64,000 bases of DNA from CAYLLN01 sp964384375 (GCA_964384375.1 CAYLLN010000012.1:1-64000); one strand, 5' to 3'. Shown: positions 18,003 through 24,936, counted from the stretch's first letter. A program made the numbers and translations. The notes: generated by a model not told the origin, from the letters alone.

Positions 18003-18452
18003 ATGTCCGTTCTCGTTCGACGCCTGGCACTTTGCTCTTTTGCAGTCACGCTTGCACTGGCCGCGATCTCATCAGCTGCCGATGAACCAGACGATCTGAA
18101 GATCTTGGCCGGAACGTGGAAGCCGGTCGCGGCGGACCTCGGCGGGAACAAGATCGACATGATGGTGCTGGAGAAGGCGACGATTGAGTACGAGGGGGAC
18201 AAGTACAAGGTCACGATCGGTGAAAAAGGGGAGAAGGGTTCACTCACGCTGGATGCGAAAAAGTCGCCCAAGCAGATGGACATCTTCCCGACCGAAGGGG
18301 ACAACAACGGGAAGACGCTGCTCGCCGTGTACGAGCTGGCCGGCGACAAGCTGACGATTTGCTACTCGCTGACGCCGGGCGTTCGGCCGGAGAACTTTGA
18401 GCCGGCAAGCAACACGCTGCTTTTGGTGAAGTTTGAGAGGGTGAAGCCATAG
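18003..18452 (+). CDS. TIGR03067-like exported planctomycete protein
   Basis: A 149-residue protein with a cleavable signal peptide (about residues 1-25, ending in ISSAADEP) and a small beta-rich domain. The pattern LAGTWKPVAADLGG at the start of the mature protein, DAKKSPKQMDIFP in the middle and YELAGDKLTICYS near the end matches the planctomycete and acidobacterial TIGR03067 family, which has a lipocalin-like fold and no known function. ATG at 18003. It ends 76 bp before the direct repeat that marks the left edge of the next mobile element and was not disrupted by it. Confidence 0.85.
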   Translation: MSVLVRRLALCSFAVTLALAAISSAADEPDDLKILAGTWKPVAADLGGNKIDMMVLEKATIEYEGDKYKVTIGEKGEKGSLTLDAKKSPKQMDIFPTEGDNNGKTLLAVYELAGDKLTICYSLTPGVRPENFEPASNTLLLVKFERVKP

Positions 18453-18527
18453 GTGGCAGAGTCAAGCGTAACCGCGAATCCAACGAATCAAGCGAATGCC
18501 GGCAGCGGGAAAGTGTTATTCGGTACA

Positions 18528-18537
18528 GTAATTGCTG
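18528..18537. repeat. Target-site duplication of the tRNA-carrying element (left copy)
   Basis: GTAATTGCTG abuts the left inverted end and recurs exactly at 22365-22374, 3.8 kb away, next to the right inverted end. Confidence 0.82.
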
Positions 18538-18605
18538 GGCTTTGCCTCAAAATCCCCGTTTTAGCCTGAATTCTGAGGCAGGCGAGTGAGTTGCCTCAGA
18601 ATTCA
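18538..18605. repeat. Left transposon end with three TGAGGCA-type motifs
   Basis: The outer motif GGCTTTGCCTCAAAAT (18538-18553) is followed by a 14-bp perfect inverted pair, TGAATTCTGAGGCA (18567-18580) and its complement (18592-18605). Repeated motifs of this kind usually serve as transposase-binding sites. Confidence 0.75.
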
Positions 18606-18652
18606 AGTGGCAGCAATAGCCGGATTTTAGCCGCCGCTGCTATTTTCGGGGA

Positions 18653-18874
18653 ATGGTTGTTTGCGACAAATGCGGATCGGAAGGAATGGTCGGCAGTGTC
18701 ACCGTCAGTGTTTCCGGGGCAATGACCATTCGTCGCGGCGAGTCTGACCTATGCCAGCAATGCCAAGAGGCTCTGGCCAACGCAATTGAGGCGGCAGCGC
18801 CTCGCAAGCCAAGAGTCAGGCTGATAAAGCTCGATGACCCTATTGCTTGCCATACGAATCGGCAGCCGCTTTGA
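18653..18874 (+). CDS. Small zinc-ribbon protein, transposon-borne
   Basis: A 73-residue protein with two Cys pairs, VVCDKCGSEG near the N-terminus and LCQQCQEAL in the middle, typical of a small zinc ribbon. The C-terminus is basic (PRKPRVRLIK). It starts at the ATG at 18653, shortly inside the left transposon end, with GGGGA just upstream as a ribosome-binding site. Its last 35 bp overlap the end of the convergent 65-residue gene. Function unknown; it may bind DNA or modulate the transposase. Confidence 0.6.
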   Translation: MVVCDKCGSEGMVGSVTVSVSGAMTIRRGESDLCQQCQEALANAIEAAAPRKPRVRLIKLDDPIACHTNRQPL

Positions 18875-19037
18875 GAAACTTCTTTGCGTGTTCGTCGGGA
18901 ACGTGACCCGGAACTTCGACTGCTATAATGTCGCTGGGATTGCCTCTTAAATGCACAATCGCGCCATAGAAGTCGTCTCGGCGCAGCAACTCAAAAATCA
19001 GGTCGATGGTATCGCAGTTTTTCAGGCTGTCGCCCAT
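18840..19037 (-). CDS. Small protein following the transposase gene
   Basis: A 65-residue protein (MGDSLKNCDTIDLIFELL at the start) with mixed alpha/beta character and no recognised motif. It begins 6 bp after the transposase stop codon on the same strand, so it is probably co-translated. Its 3' end overlaps the zinc-ribbon gene on the other strand by 35 bp. It could be a transposition accessory factor; I have no family match. Confidence 0.55.
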   Translation of the reverse strand: MGDSLKNCDTIDLIFELLRRDDFYGAIVHLRGNPSDIIAVEVPGHVPDEHAKKFLKAAADSYGKQ

Positions 19038-19043
19038 TTCGAT

Positions 19044-20333
19044 TTACCCCGCCAGCGATTCGCCATCGCCTCTCGACTCTTTCCAGAAAACTGGAGCGAT
19101 CCCCAGTTCGTACATGGCCTGAATTAGACAGCAAATGTTGTGGCAAACCAGCTTGGCCAGCACTTCATTTTTCATCGCAATGTCGCACTTGCTGCGCACG
19201 CCATCGCCAAACTTCGCCTTGACCATGCTGAACGTGCTTTCCACGTTTGATCGCAGGTGATAGCGGCTCAGGAATTCTTCGCGATGCATGAGAAAATAGC
19301 CTAGCGACCGCGCCCACATTCCGCCCTGCGCCGGCGTGGCGTTTTTCTTGAACGGAATCATCGGCTTGCCGCCGACAAGAGCAACCGCCAGCAAGTTGTC
19401 GTGGCTCGAATAGGCCAAGTCGGCCGAAACTTCGGCGATTGAGAATCGCTCGGCAGTGGTCGCAACCAAATCCTCAAACTGTGCGCCATCATTGGCATAC
19501 TGGCCGTGAATCTCGACAGCGGTGATGACGTTGGTTTTCACACCCGTCATTACGTGCGCCTTGACCCATGCCCGCATGATGCGATGATCCCCGAATTTGT
19601 GGTCAAACCAGCGGTCGAATCGGCAACCCGAAAACCCCGAAGAATCGCAGGCGAATTTCGTCTCGATAGCCCGCAATGGTGCGGCGCTTTCGACAACCAT
19701 CGACCGTAAGACCTCGAAAGTGTCGGGCGACTCGAAAACACGAAAGAGCGAGTTGTAACTCGGCGGATGCTTGACGTACCCCTTCGCCTGCGCATCGCGA
19801 AGGTCAGACATAAACCGCCTGCCCGATACCGTGCTGTAAACCTTGAAGCACGCCGCGAAAATCGCGTCGGCCATTGGGATCGGCGGGCGGCCTGCCCCTT
19901 GGCGTGGCGGTTCGGGAATGCCGGCGCACAGTTCGCGCAGCAGAATTTGCAGCTTGGATTTTTCATTGACCTGCGCCGCGTTGTAGGCTGGCCAGTCTTG
20001 TCGGTACGTCTTGCGCGTTTGGGTCAGCGTCAGCGACCGCGTTTCGGTGATTGTGCCGTCACTCGACATTTCGCGCTTAATCGTGAATTCGACGGCAAAG
20101 ATGTGTTTGCACTTGCAGCCGCGAGTTTCGTGATCGGCGCACGAGCATTGCGGATTCTCGGCATCGGGAACCACCGTGTACTTCGCATTGCTGCCCTGCG
20201 ACGGCACAAGCCACACGCCGCCCTTGCGGGTGATCTTGCAGACAGCGGCGATCATCATTCCGCGTTGCTCGCGGGCCGCTTGCGATTCGGGGTCGCGGCC
20301 ATCGCTGTCGGGATAGAGGGTTTCGGTGGTCAC
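19044..20333 (-). CDS. DDE transposase with N-terminal SWIM zinc finger
   Basis: A 429-residue protein. Residues 63-77 form a SWIM-type zinc finger (C63-x-C65, then C75-x-H77 in PQCSCADHETRGCKCKHI). The catalytic core has Asp230 in ACDSSGFSG, Asp305 in VSADLAYSS and Glu365 in RSNVESTFSMVK, a DDE triad in the style of the DDE_Tnp_1 superfamily. The C-terminal VRSKCDIAMKNEVLAKLVCHN is also typical of that group. It starts at the ATG at 20333. The upstream region to 20437 contains nested palindromes shared with a divergent zinc-ribbon gene. All catalytic residues are present, so it is likely active on the TGAGGCA-bearing ends. Confidence 0.9.
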   Translation of the reverse strand: MTTETLYPDSDGRDPESQAAREQRGMMIAAVCKITRKGGVWLVPSQGSNAKYTVVPDAENPQCSCADHETRGCKCKHIFAVEFTIKREMSSDGTITETRSLTLTQTRKTYRQDWPAYNAAQVNEKSKLQILLRELCAGIPEPPRQGAGRPPIPMADAIFAACFKVYSTVSGRRFMSDLRDAQAKGYVKHPPSYNSLFRVFESPDTFEVLRSMVVESAAPLRAIETKFACDSSGFSGCRFDRWFDHKFGDHRIMRAWVKAHVMTGVKTNVITAVEIHGQYANDGAQFEDLVATTAERFSIAEVSADLAYSSHDNLLAVALVGGKPMIPFKKNATPAQGGMWARSLGYFLMHREEFLSRYHLRSNVESTFSMVKAKFGDGVRSKCDIAMKNEVLAKLVCHNICCLIQAMYELGIAPVFWKESRGDGESLAG

Positions 20334-20364
20334 AGCGGCATTCCCCGTTAGTAATACCTAATAG

Positions 20365-20408
20365 TCTATACCGCTTGTTCGTTGACCACAAGCTACTATT
20401 GGTATAGA
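20365..20408. promoter_or_regulatory. Nested palindromes between the divergent transposase and zinc-ribbon genes
   Basis: An outer pair, TCTATACC (20365-20372) and GGTATAGA (20401-20408), encloses an inner pair, GCTTGT (20373-20378) and ACAAGC (20388-20393). The stretch is AT-rich and contains -10-like hexamers on both strands. It lies in the 104-bp divergent gap and is a good candidate for overlapping promoters plus an operator. Confidence 0.5.
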
Positions 20409-20437
20409 TTTCTAGGAATTCCCAAGCTGAGGCCCGC

Positions 20438-20611
20438 ATGGCGAAACCAGAAAAACCGACTGAAAAACAAATAGGCATGGTGATGCTGCTAGGAAGTCGC
20501 TGCCGTTGCGGGCATGAGTGGTTGCCGCGTGGCGACGAAAAGCCGCGAGTCTGCCCTAAGTGCAAAAGCGCGAACTGGGATCGACCGAAGCTGTTTGAGC
20601 GGAAGGGGTAG
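20438..20611 (+). CDS. 57-residue zinc-ribbon protein, transposon-borne
   Basis: A very short gene: MAKPEKPTEKQIG at the start, then C22-R-C24-GHEWLPR, then C39-PK-C42-KSANWDRPK. The pattern CxCG-xEW, CPxCx and a Trp-Asp-Arg-Pro tail is a recurring small zinc-ribbon layout of phages and mobile elements. It starts at the ATG at 20438 with TGAGG upstream, divergent from the transposase. It may regulate the shared promoter region or bind RNA; unproven. Confidence 0.65.
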   Translation: MAKPEKPTEKQIGMVMLLGSRCRCGHEWLPRGDEKPRVCPKCKSANWDRPKLFERKG

Positions 20612-20661
20612 GTGTCGCAAGCCATTGCTATTGGCAGGGGATTCGCGGTAGCCTTAACATG

Positions 20662-20765
20662 CGGAAGGGAAGGGAATCGAACCCCTGCGCGGCTTGGAAC
20701 TGGCTAGAGAACCGCCGCGACCGCCGATTTACAGTCGGCTGCCTTAACCACTCGGCCACCCTTCC
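20662..20765 (-). tRNA. tRNA with GUA (Tyr) anticodon, enlarged variable arm, inside the transposon
   Basis: The tRNA is read on the minus strand from 20765. It has a 7-bp acceptor stem GGAAGGG/CCCTTCC, a D-arm GCCGAGTGGTTAAGGC, and an anticodon arm GCCGA-CTGTAAA-TCGGC with anticodon GTA. A 36-nt variable region is closed by a CGCGGC/GCCGCG stem. The T-arm is AGGGG-TTCGATT-CCCTT. CCA is not encoded. The discriminator base reads G, whereas bacterial tRNA-Tyr normally has A; a long arm plus G73 is more like tRNA-Ser. Folding is complete, so it is probably a real tRNA, but aminoacylation identity is uncertain. At 104 nt it is longer than the usual 85-90. Confidence 0.82.
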
Positions 20766-20774
20766 GAAACAACA

Positions 20775-20809
20775 AAGCCCGGCAGACTCTTTGTGAGCTT
20801 GCCGGGCTT
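20775..20809. terminator. Strong bidirectional hairpin next to the tRNA
   Basis: A perfect 10-bp stem, AAGCCCGGCA (20775-20784) and TGCCGGGCTT (20800-20809), with a 15-nt loop. On the plus strand it is followed by ATTTTGTTGT; on the minus strand by TGTTGTTT and then the tRNA 10 bp later. It could end the HTH gene transcript before the tRNA, or end plus-strand transcripts from the zinc-ribbon gene. Confidence 0.65.
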
Positions 20810-20912
20810 ATTTTGTTGTCACGTGTAGCGGTTGCGCGCGGGTGGCCGACAACCGCCGACAGTTGCCCGCTTCGTGTCGGTGGTTGCGTGCGGTTGCGTG
20901 CGGTTGTCGCGA

Positions 20913-21641
20913 CTACAGAATTCGCGAACCTGGAAATTTTTCGGGCAATCTGCGATTGACCAAACCTTCAAGCGAGGCCCTGATTGTCTTCCAGTACCAG
21001 CGATGCGGGCTACCATTGCCGCCGCGAACATCCGGCTCTGGCACTTTCCCTTCCCGAACGTATCTCTCAAGAGTTCGCTTGGATCGACCAGTCAGCGGGG
21101 CAACCTGGCTCAGAGTAACCAGATCGTCGATTGCTGCTGCCTCTTGAACGGCGGCAGCTAAGGGTAGCGACTCAGCTGCGGCTAACTGCCGCGCAGACTG
21201 CCTCAATTCTGCCAAGAGAGATGGATCGACTGCGTTGAATGAATATCCAAAGTGGTAGGTTACTGAGTCAGACTGAGTCGATCCAGAAAAAACACTTTCA
21301 ACCCACTTTGACGAGAGGAACCGCCGAAAAACGTCAGCGAAATGTGCCATTTCTGGCCGGTACGCTTCGGCTGTCAGCAACCCATGAACGCGGTCAACCG
21401 ACTCGGCAACTTCTTTGAGTGGCGGGATTTTTTCTATCGCTTCTTCAATTGCTGCATTCTTTGGCGAGAAAATTAGCGCTCCGAAAGAGCCGCCGTTCAT
21501 TAAATAGTCGGCATCGCTTTCGCGTCTGCAATCAACGTCAAACTGCCACGACGTTGCCTCTGGGGGATTGCCCCGCGCAGTAAAATACTTCTCAAGAATG
21601 TAAATCAGGGAATCTACAGCACCCTGAATTTGCGCACTCAT
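20913..21641 (-). CDS. Helix-turn-helix protein of unknown function, transposon-borne
   Basis: A 242-residue protein. The last 70 residues hold an excisionase/MerR-like helix-turn-helix (LVTLSQVAPLTGRSKRTLER, then YVREGKVPEPDVRG and HRWYW, where a wing would lie). The first 170 residues are mixed and unrecognised, with a helical AELRQSARQLAAAESLPLAA linker. An AAGGGG ribosome-binding site precedes the ATG at 21641. It may bind the element's own DNA or a host site. It is the third of three same-strand genes in this half of the element. Confidence 0.68.
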   Translation of the reverse strand: MSAQIQGAVDSLIYILEKYFTARGNPPEATSWQFDVDCRRESDADYLMNGGSFGALIFSPKNAAIEEAIEKIPPLKEVAESVDRVHGLLTAEAYRPEMAHFADVFRRFLSSKWVESVFSGSTQSDSVTYHFGYSFNAVDPSLLAELRQSARQLAAAESLPLAAAVQEAAAIDDLVTLSQVAPLTGRSKRTLERYVREGKVPEPDVRGGNGSPHRWYWKTIRASLEGLVNRRLPEKFPGSRIL

Positions 21642-21709
21642 GCGGCCAACCCCTTGGCCGCCGATTATGACCAGCGGAAAACAGAAAATCCGCTAGCCGC
21701 AGAGATTTT

Positions 21710-21973
21710 TCACCGCGCCCATTCCGGCAGCATTTCCGGCGCAATCTCAAATCCGCGCAGTATCTCACGAATCCTGCGCTCTTCCTTCGTGCGGTCAAGG
21801 TACTTGGCCATCGTCAGTTTGCCGCGATACACAAACCGTGACGGATCAGCAGTATCCCGCTCGTACCAATCGACGTACTCACGGCTCAGGCCCGTGCAGT
21901 ACGTAACAGCGCAATCGTCGGCGATTTCTTCCCGCTGGCCGTTCTCTGGCCCGTCAATGAAAGTGCAAAGCAT
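21710..21973 (-). CDS. Small phage/transposon-type orphan protein
   Basis: An 87-residue protein beginning MLCTFIDGPENGQREEIADD, a pattern (F-x-DGP-x-NG-x3-E-I) seen in short proteins of phages and mobile elements, with a central SRFVYRGKLTMAKY and a charged C-terminus (RTKEERRIREILRG). No function is known. It lies between the 60-residue gene and the HTH gene on the same strand. Confidence 0.6.
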   Translation of the reverse strand: MLCTFIDGPENGQREEIADDCAVTYCTGLSREYVDWYERDTADPSRFVYRGKLTMAKYLDRTKEERRIREILRGFEIAPEMLPEWAR

Positions 21974-22055
21974 GGCGGGCGTCTCGTTGGCAGTGGCGTC
22001 AAATCAGGTGATTGGTTTTCGCCGGCCAGTGCCCTTCCTTGATTTGCGACCGGAA

Positions 22056-22238
22056 TTATCGGGACGGATTCCAATTTGTGACTGGCTGCCACAGGTCGAT
22101 GATTGGCGCATCGCCCCCGTCATCGGCTGGCGGCTCAACAACTGACGACTGCGGATAGAATTCCGGCTCTTGTGGCGGAAGGGCGGCGTCGCCGGCATAG
22201 ACTGGCAGCCACGGCAATTCAGATTGATTCGTTGGCAT
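22056..22238 (-). CDS. Short acidic protein, transposon-borne
   Basis: A 60-residue protein rich in Pro, Asp and Glu (PQEPEFYPQSSVVEPP) with no predicted structure. A GGGA sequence lies about 8 nt before the ATG at 22238. It is the first gene inside the right end of the element. It could be a real small gene or a chance frame. Confidence 0.4.
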   Translation of the reverse strand: MPTNQSELPWLPVYAGDAALPPQEPEFYPQSSVVEPPADDGGDAPIIDLWQPVTNWNPSR

Positions 22239-22309
22239 CTCGAATTCCCTTCGGTAGATTTGCTGGCAATCGCGAACTGGCCAATCCTACGAAGGTGGTC
22301 AAGCGTTTA

Positions 22310-22364
22310 ATTTTGAGGCAGGCATTGCGGATTCTGAGGCAAAATTGCATTCTGAGGCAAAGCC
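22310..22364. repeat. Right transposon end with three TGAGGCA-type motifs
   Basis: ATTTTGAGGCA (22310-22320), ATTCTGAGGCA (22331-22341) and ATTCTGAGGCAAAGCC (22349-22364) are direct copies. The last is the inverted partner of the left end GGCTTTGCCTCA. Confidence 0.78.
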
Positions 22365-22374
22365 GTAATTGCTG
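22365..22374. repeat. Target-site duplication of the tRNA-carrying element (right copy)
   Basis: GTAATTGCTG, identical to 18528-18537, directly follows the right inverted end. Confidence 0.82.
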
Positions 22375-22653
22375 TTAATCTGCAATTGCGTCGCGGTGCG
22401 CCGGTTTGGCAGTCAATTCCATGCACGCCGCGAACCGATCTGGCGATCTGGGATTCATAGGATTCATAATTGTGGCGTCATTCCCTCGGCTGTAAGCAGT
22501 GTTGCGACAACGAGTTGTGGATTCATGACTCGCGCGATTTGATGACAAAGCATGAACCATGGGGGCAGTAGCTTGTGGTTTGACTTTCCGCGAACCTAAA
22601 GACTACTGCCCCACTTGGTGTTTCAGTTTGATGCACCTGTCGCGAGGCGTGAC
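22375..22653. other. Intergenic region before rsgA
   Basis: Together with the transposon end this makes about 415 bp without a convincing gene. Apart from the repeats of the element I see no tRNA, clear promoter or palindrome. The GAGG at 22644-22647 serves rsgA. Confidence 0.5.
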
Positions 22654-23784
22654 TTGGCCAGCAAGAAAAAAATTCGAGCCGAGTTCCGCAAAACTCATCA
22701 GGGCCGGAAGCGGCAGGGGGATCTGACGCGCGGTCTGGCTCGGGAGGACCTTACAGAGGACGATCTGGTCAAGAGCGAACGGGTCAGTGGCAAGGGGGAG
22801 CTGACACGCAAGCGGACGATCGTCGGGGTCGAGGGATCGGGGTCTGACGACGGCTTGGCGGTGCAGCGCGACGTCGATGCCGCAAGCACAATGCGCGGCC
22901 GCGTGCTCAGCGTGCATGGCCTCGCGAGCGTGGTGCTGGCCGACGACGGTCGGACGTTTCAGTGTGCCACCCGGCGCGTGCTCAAGAACATGGGCACCGA
23001 TCAGCGGCATGTCGTGGCGGCGGGGGACATCGTTCTTTTTCGCCCGGAGGACGCTACGCACGGAATGATCGAGCGGATCGAGCCCCGGACAAGCGTCCTC
23101 TCACGCACGAGCAAGGGTCGGCAGCACGTGCTGGTCACCAACGTCGATCAACTCCTGATTGTTACCAGTGCCGCCGAGCCGCACCTAAAGCCGAACTTGA
23201 TCGACCGCTTCATCGTTGAGGCCGAGCGAGTCCGGATCGAGCCGATCATCTGCATCAACAAGATCGACCTGGTAAACGCGGCCGACCTGATGCCCCTGGC
23301 AGGCGTGTATGGACAGATGGGATATCGCGTGCTGCTCGTCTCGGCGACGACAGGGCAGGGGATCGCCCCGCTTCGGCGACTGGTGCAGGGGAAGGAAACC
23401 GTCTTCGCCGGGCAAAGCGGTGTCGGCAAATCGTCGCTGCTGAACTCGATCGAGCCGGAGCTCGGACTGCGCGTGGGGGAAGTGAGCCGCGAGAATCAGA
23501 AGGGGAAACACACCACAACGGTGGCCAGGCTGATTCCGTTGGCGATGGGGGGTTACGTTGTCGATACGCCCGGCATTCGGCAGTTTCAGCTCTGGGACGT
23601 GATTCCTGAGGAGGTTGCCGGCTATTATCGAGATCTACGCCCCTACGTGAGCCTGTGCCGTTTTCCCAACTGCACGCACACGCACGAGACGCATTGTGCG
23701 GTGAAGGATGCCGTCGCCGACGGCCGGCTCGACGCCCGGCGATACGAGAGCTATTGCCATTTGCGCGACGGGGACGTGGAATGA
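22654..23784 (+). CDS. rsgA: Ribosome small-subunit biogenesis GTPase RsgA
   Basis: A 376-residue circularly permuted GTPase that helps 30S maturation. Motifs occur in the permuted order: an OB-fold region (residues 75-135), G4 NKID, G1 GQSGVGKSS, G3 DTPGIRQF, and a C-terminal zinc site in CRFPNCTHTHETHC. The start is probably the TTG at 22654, giving ASKKKIRAEFRK, the typical RsgA beginning, with GAGG 6 nt upstream. A GTG at 22615 would add 13 residues without support. The 40-residue basic linker after the N-terminus (SERVSGKGELTRKRTIV) is somewhat longer than in E. coli. Confidence 0.94.
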   Translation: MASKKKIRAEFRKTHQGRKRQGDLTRGLAREDLTEDDLVKSERVSGKGELTRKRTIVGVEGSGSDDGLAVQRDVDAASTMRGRVLSVHGLASVVLADDGRTFQCATRRVLKNMGTDQRHVVAAGDIVLFRPEDATHGMIERIEPRTSVLSRTSKGRQHVLVTNVDQLLIVTSAAEPHLKPNLIDRFIVEAERVRIEPIICINKIDLVNAADLMPLAGVYGQMGYRVLLVSATTGQGIAPLRRLVQGKETVFAGQSGVGKSSLLNSIEPELGLRVGEVSRENQKGKHTTTVARLIPLAMGGYVVDTPGIRQFQLWDVIPEEVAGYYRDLRPYVSLCRFPNCTHTHETHCAVKDAVADGRLDARRYESYCHLRDGDVE

Positions 23785-23838
23785 GAGCAGGGCGCAGGGC
23801 CCAGGAGTCAGTGGCCAGTGACAATTGACGAGTGACCC

Positions 23839-24936
23839 ATGACCACAGCATCCCTCAATCGCCAAGACTTCGCTCGGCTCATTCAAGATCGGCTCATCGC
23901 GGCTGGCGAGGACCGGCCGCTGGAGTACGACGCAGCGGGCTTCACGCTCATCCCGCGCGGCACACACGGACGGAGCGAGGCGGTGCCGCTCGATCCGTTC
24001 CATCGGATGTATCTGGCCGCGCCGCACGATTTGGAATTCGTCGTCAAACAGTTCGTTGATTTCTGGAAGGCGGCTCAAACGCGGGCAGGGGCGGCAGTGA
24101 GTGGACCGACGTTCGTCTCGCCAGCTCCAGCAGCGAAGTATGCCCAGCCGCCAATGGCCTACGCGCCGCAGCCGCGCGGCGGTCCGAGCGTGGCCAAAGT
24201 GCTGCTCGTGATCTTCGGCGGCATGGCGTTGCTCATGCTATTTGTCATCCTCGCGCCTATCATTCTGGTCGCAGCCGCCTTGCACGCGCACAAGGGGCAG
24301 GGACCGCCGCCACCGCCGATGCAGTTCAATTTGATGCCCCCCGGCATGAACGGTCCCGGCATGATGCCGGGCGGTGCGCCGTGGCCCCTCTTTCCCGGTC
24401 AGTTGCCAGAGGGGGCAAGCGTGACAGAGGTCGTCGGCGGACAAGGGGGTGGCGAACAAAGTTTTTGCGATCCGGCAGGTCGCCCGCTTGTCGGCATTGC
24501 GTATTCGATCGACCAGAACTGGGACAGCACCGGCCCGGTCATCGGCGGACTACAGCCCGTCTTCGATTCTGAGTCACCGGCGGCCGATTGGCGGGGTCAG
24601 CCGCTGACGACGATCGCCGGCCGCGAAGGATACGTCGTTGGCGGCCTGCTCGTCGATGCCAGCCAATACGTGAACGCGATCAAGGTGATCTTCGTCCGCC
24701 GAAACGGGAACGAGCTCGACGTAAACGACAGCTACGAAAGCGATTGGCTTGGCACGCCACGCGGCGACGAACCGAAGAAACTCGCGGGGGACGGCCAAAG
24801 CGTGCTCGGATTGCACTGCAAACAGGGACTCGTGCTCGATGGCATCGGTCTGGTCGTCAAACCAGCTGGCGAACTGAAATTGCTGCCAGGCGGCGCAGCG
24901 CCGGGAGATCCATTCGCTATTCCTGGTGCGCCGTAG
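23839..24936 (+). CDS. Membrane protein with jacalin-like C-terminal region
   Basis: A 365-residue protein. A soluble N-terminal domain (residues 1-85) is followed by a Pro/Ala linker, a long hydrophobic helix at 118-149, a Pro/Gly/Met-rich linker (GQGPPPPPMQFNLMPPG), and a C-terminal beta-rich domain with GREGYVVGGLLVDASQYVN and GDGQSVLGLHCKQGLVLDG, which resembles strands of jacalin-like lectin folds. I infer that the C-terminal domain lies outside the cytoplasm. It follows rsgA on the same strand after 54 bp. Function unknown. Confidence 0.75.
   Translation: MTTASLNRQDFARLIQDRLIAAGEDRPLEYDAAGFTLIPRGTHGRSEAVPLDPFHRMYLAAPHDLEFVVKQFVDFWKAAQTRAGAAVSGPTFVSPAPAAKYAQPPMAYAPQPRGGPSVAKVLLVIFGGMALLMLFVILAPIILVAAALHAHKGQGPPPPPMQFNLMPPGMNGPGMMPGGAPWPLFPGQLPEGASVTEVVGGQGGGEQSFCDPAGRPLVGIAYSIDQNWDSTGPVIGGLQPVFDSESPAADWRGQPLTTIAGREGYVVGGLLVDASQYVNAIKVIFVRRNGNELDVNDSYESDWLGTPRGDEPKKLAGDGQSVLGLHCKQGLVLDGIGLVVKPAGELKLLPGGAAPGDPFAIPGAP

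Larger units (their letters stand above)
18538..22364. mobile_element. Transposon-like element (3827 bp) carrying a DDE/SWIM transposase, zinc-ribbon genes and a tRNA
   Basis: The outer ends are inverted copies beginning GGCTTTGCCTCA, and the element is flanked by the exact 10-bp direct repeat GTAATTGCTG. Each end carries three copies of the motif ATTYTGAGGCA in varying orientation: left 18543-18553, 18570-18580 and 18592-18603; right 22310-22320, 22331-22341 and 22349-22359. Inside are the transposase, a 65-residue gene directly after it, two zinc-ribbon genes, an HTH gene, two small orphan genes and a complete tRNA. The interior looks less GC-rich than its neighbours (not computed). The classification is my own; I know of no named family that combines these parts. 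Confidence 0.82.

Noticed and set aside
20882..20906. Short tandem GGTTGCGTGC repeat near the tRNA as an integrase attachment site
   Set aside because: Only two copies, no matching copy of the tRNA end elsewhere in the window, and no integrase gene.
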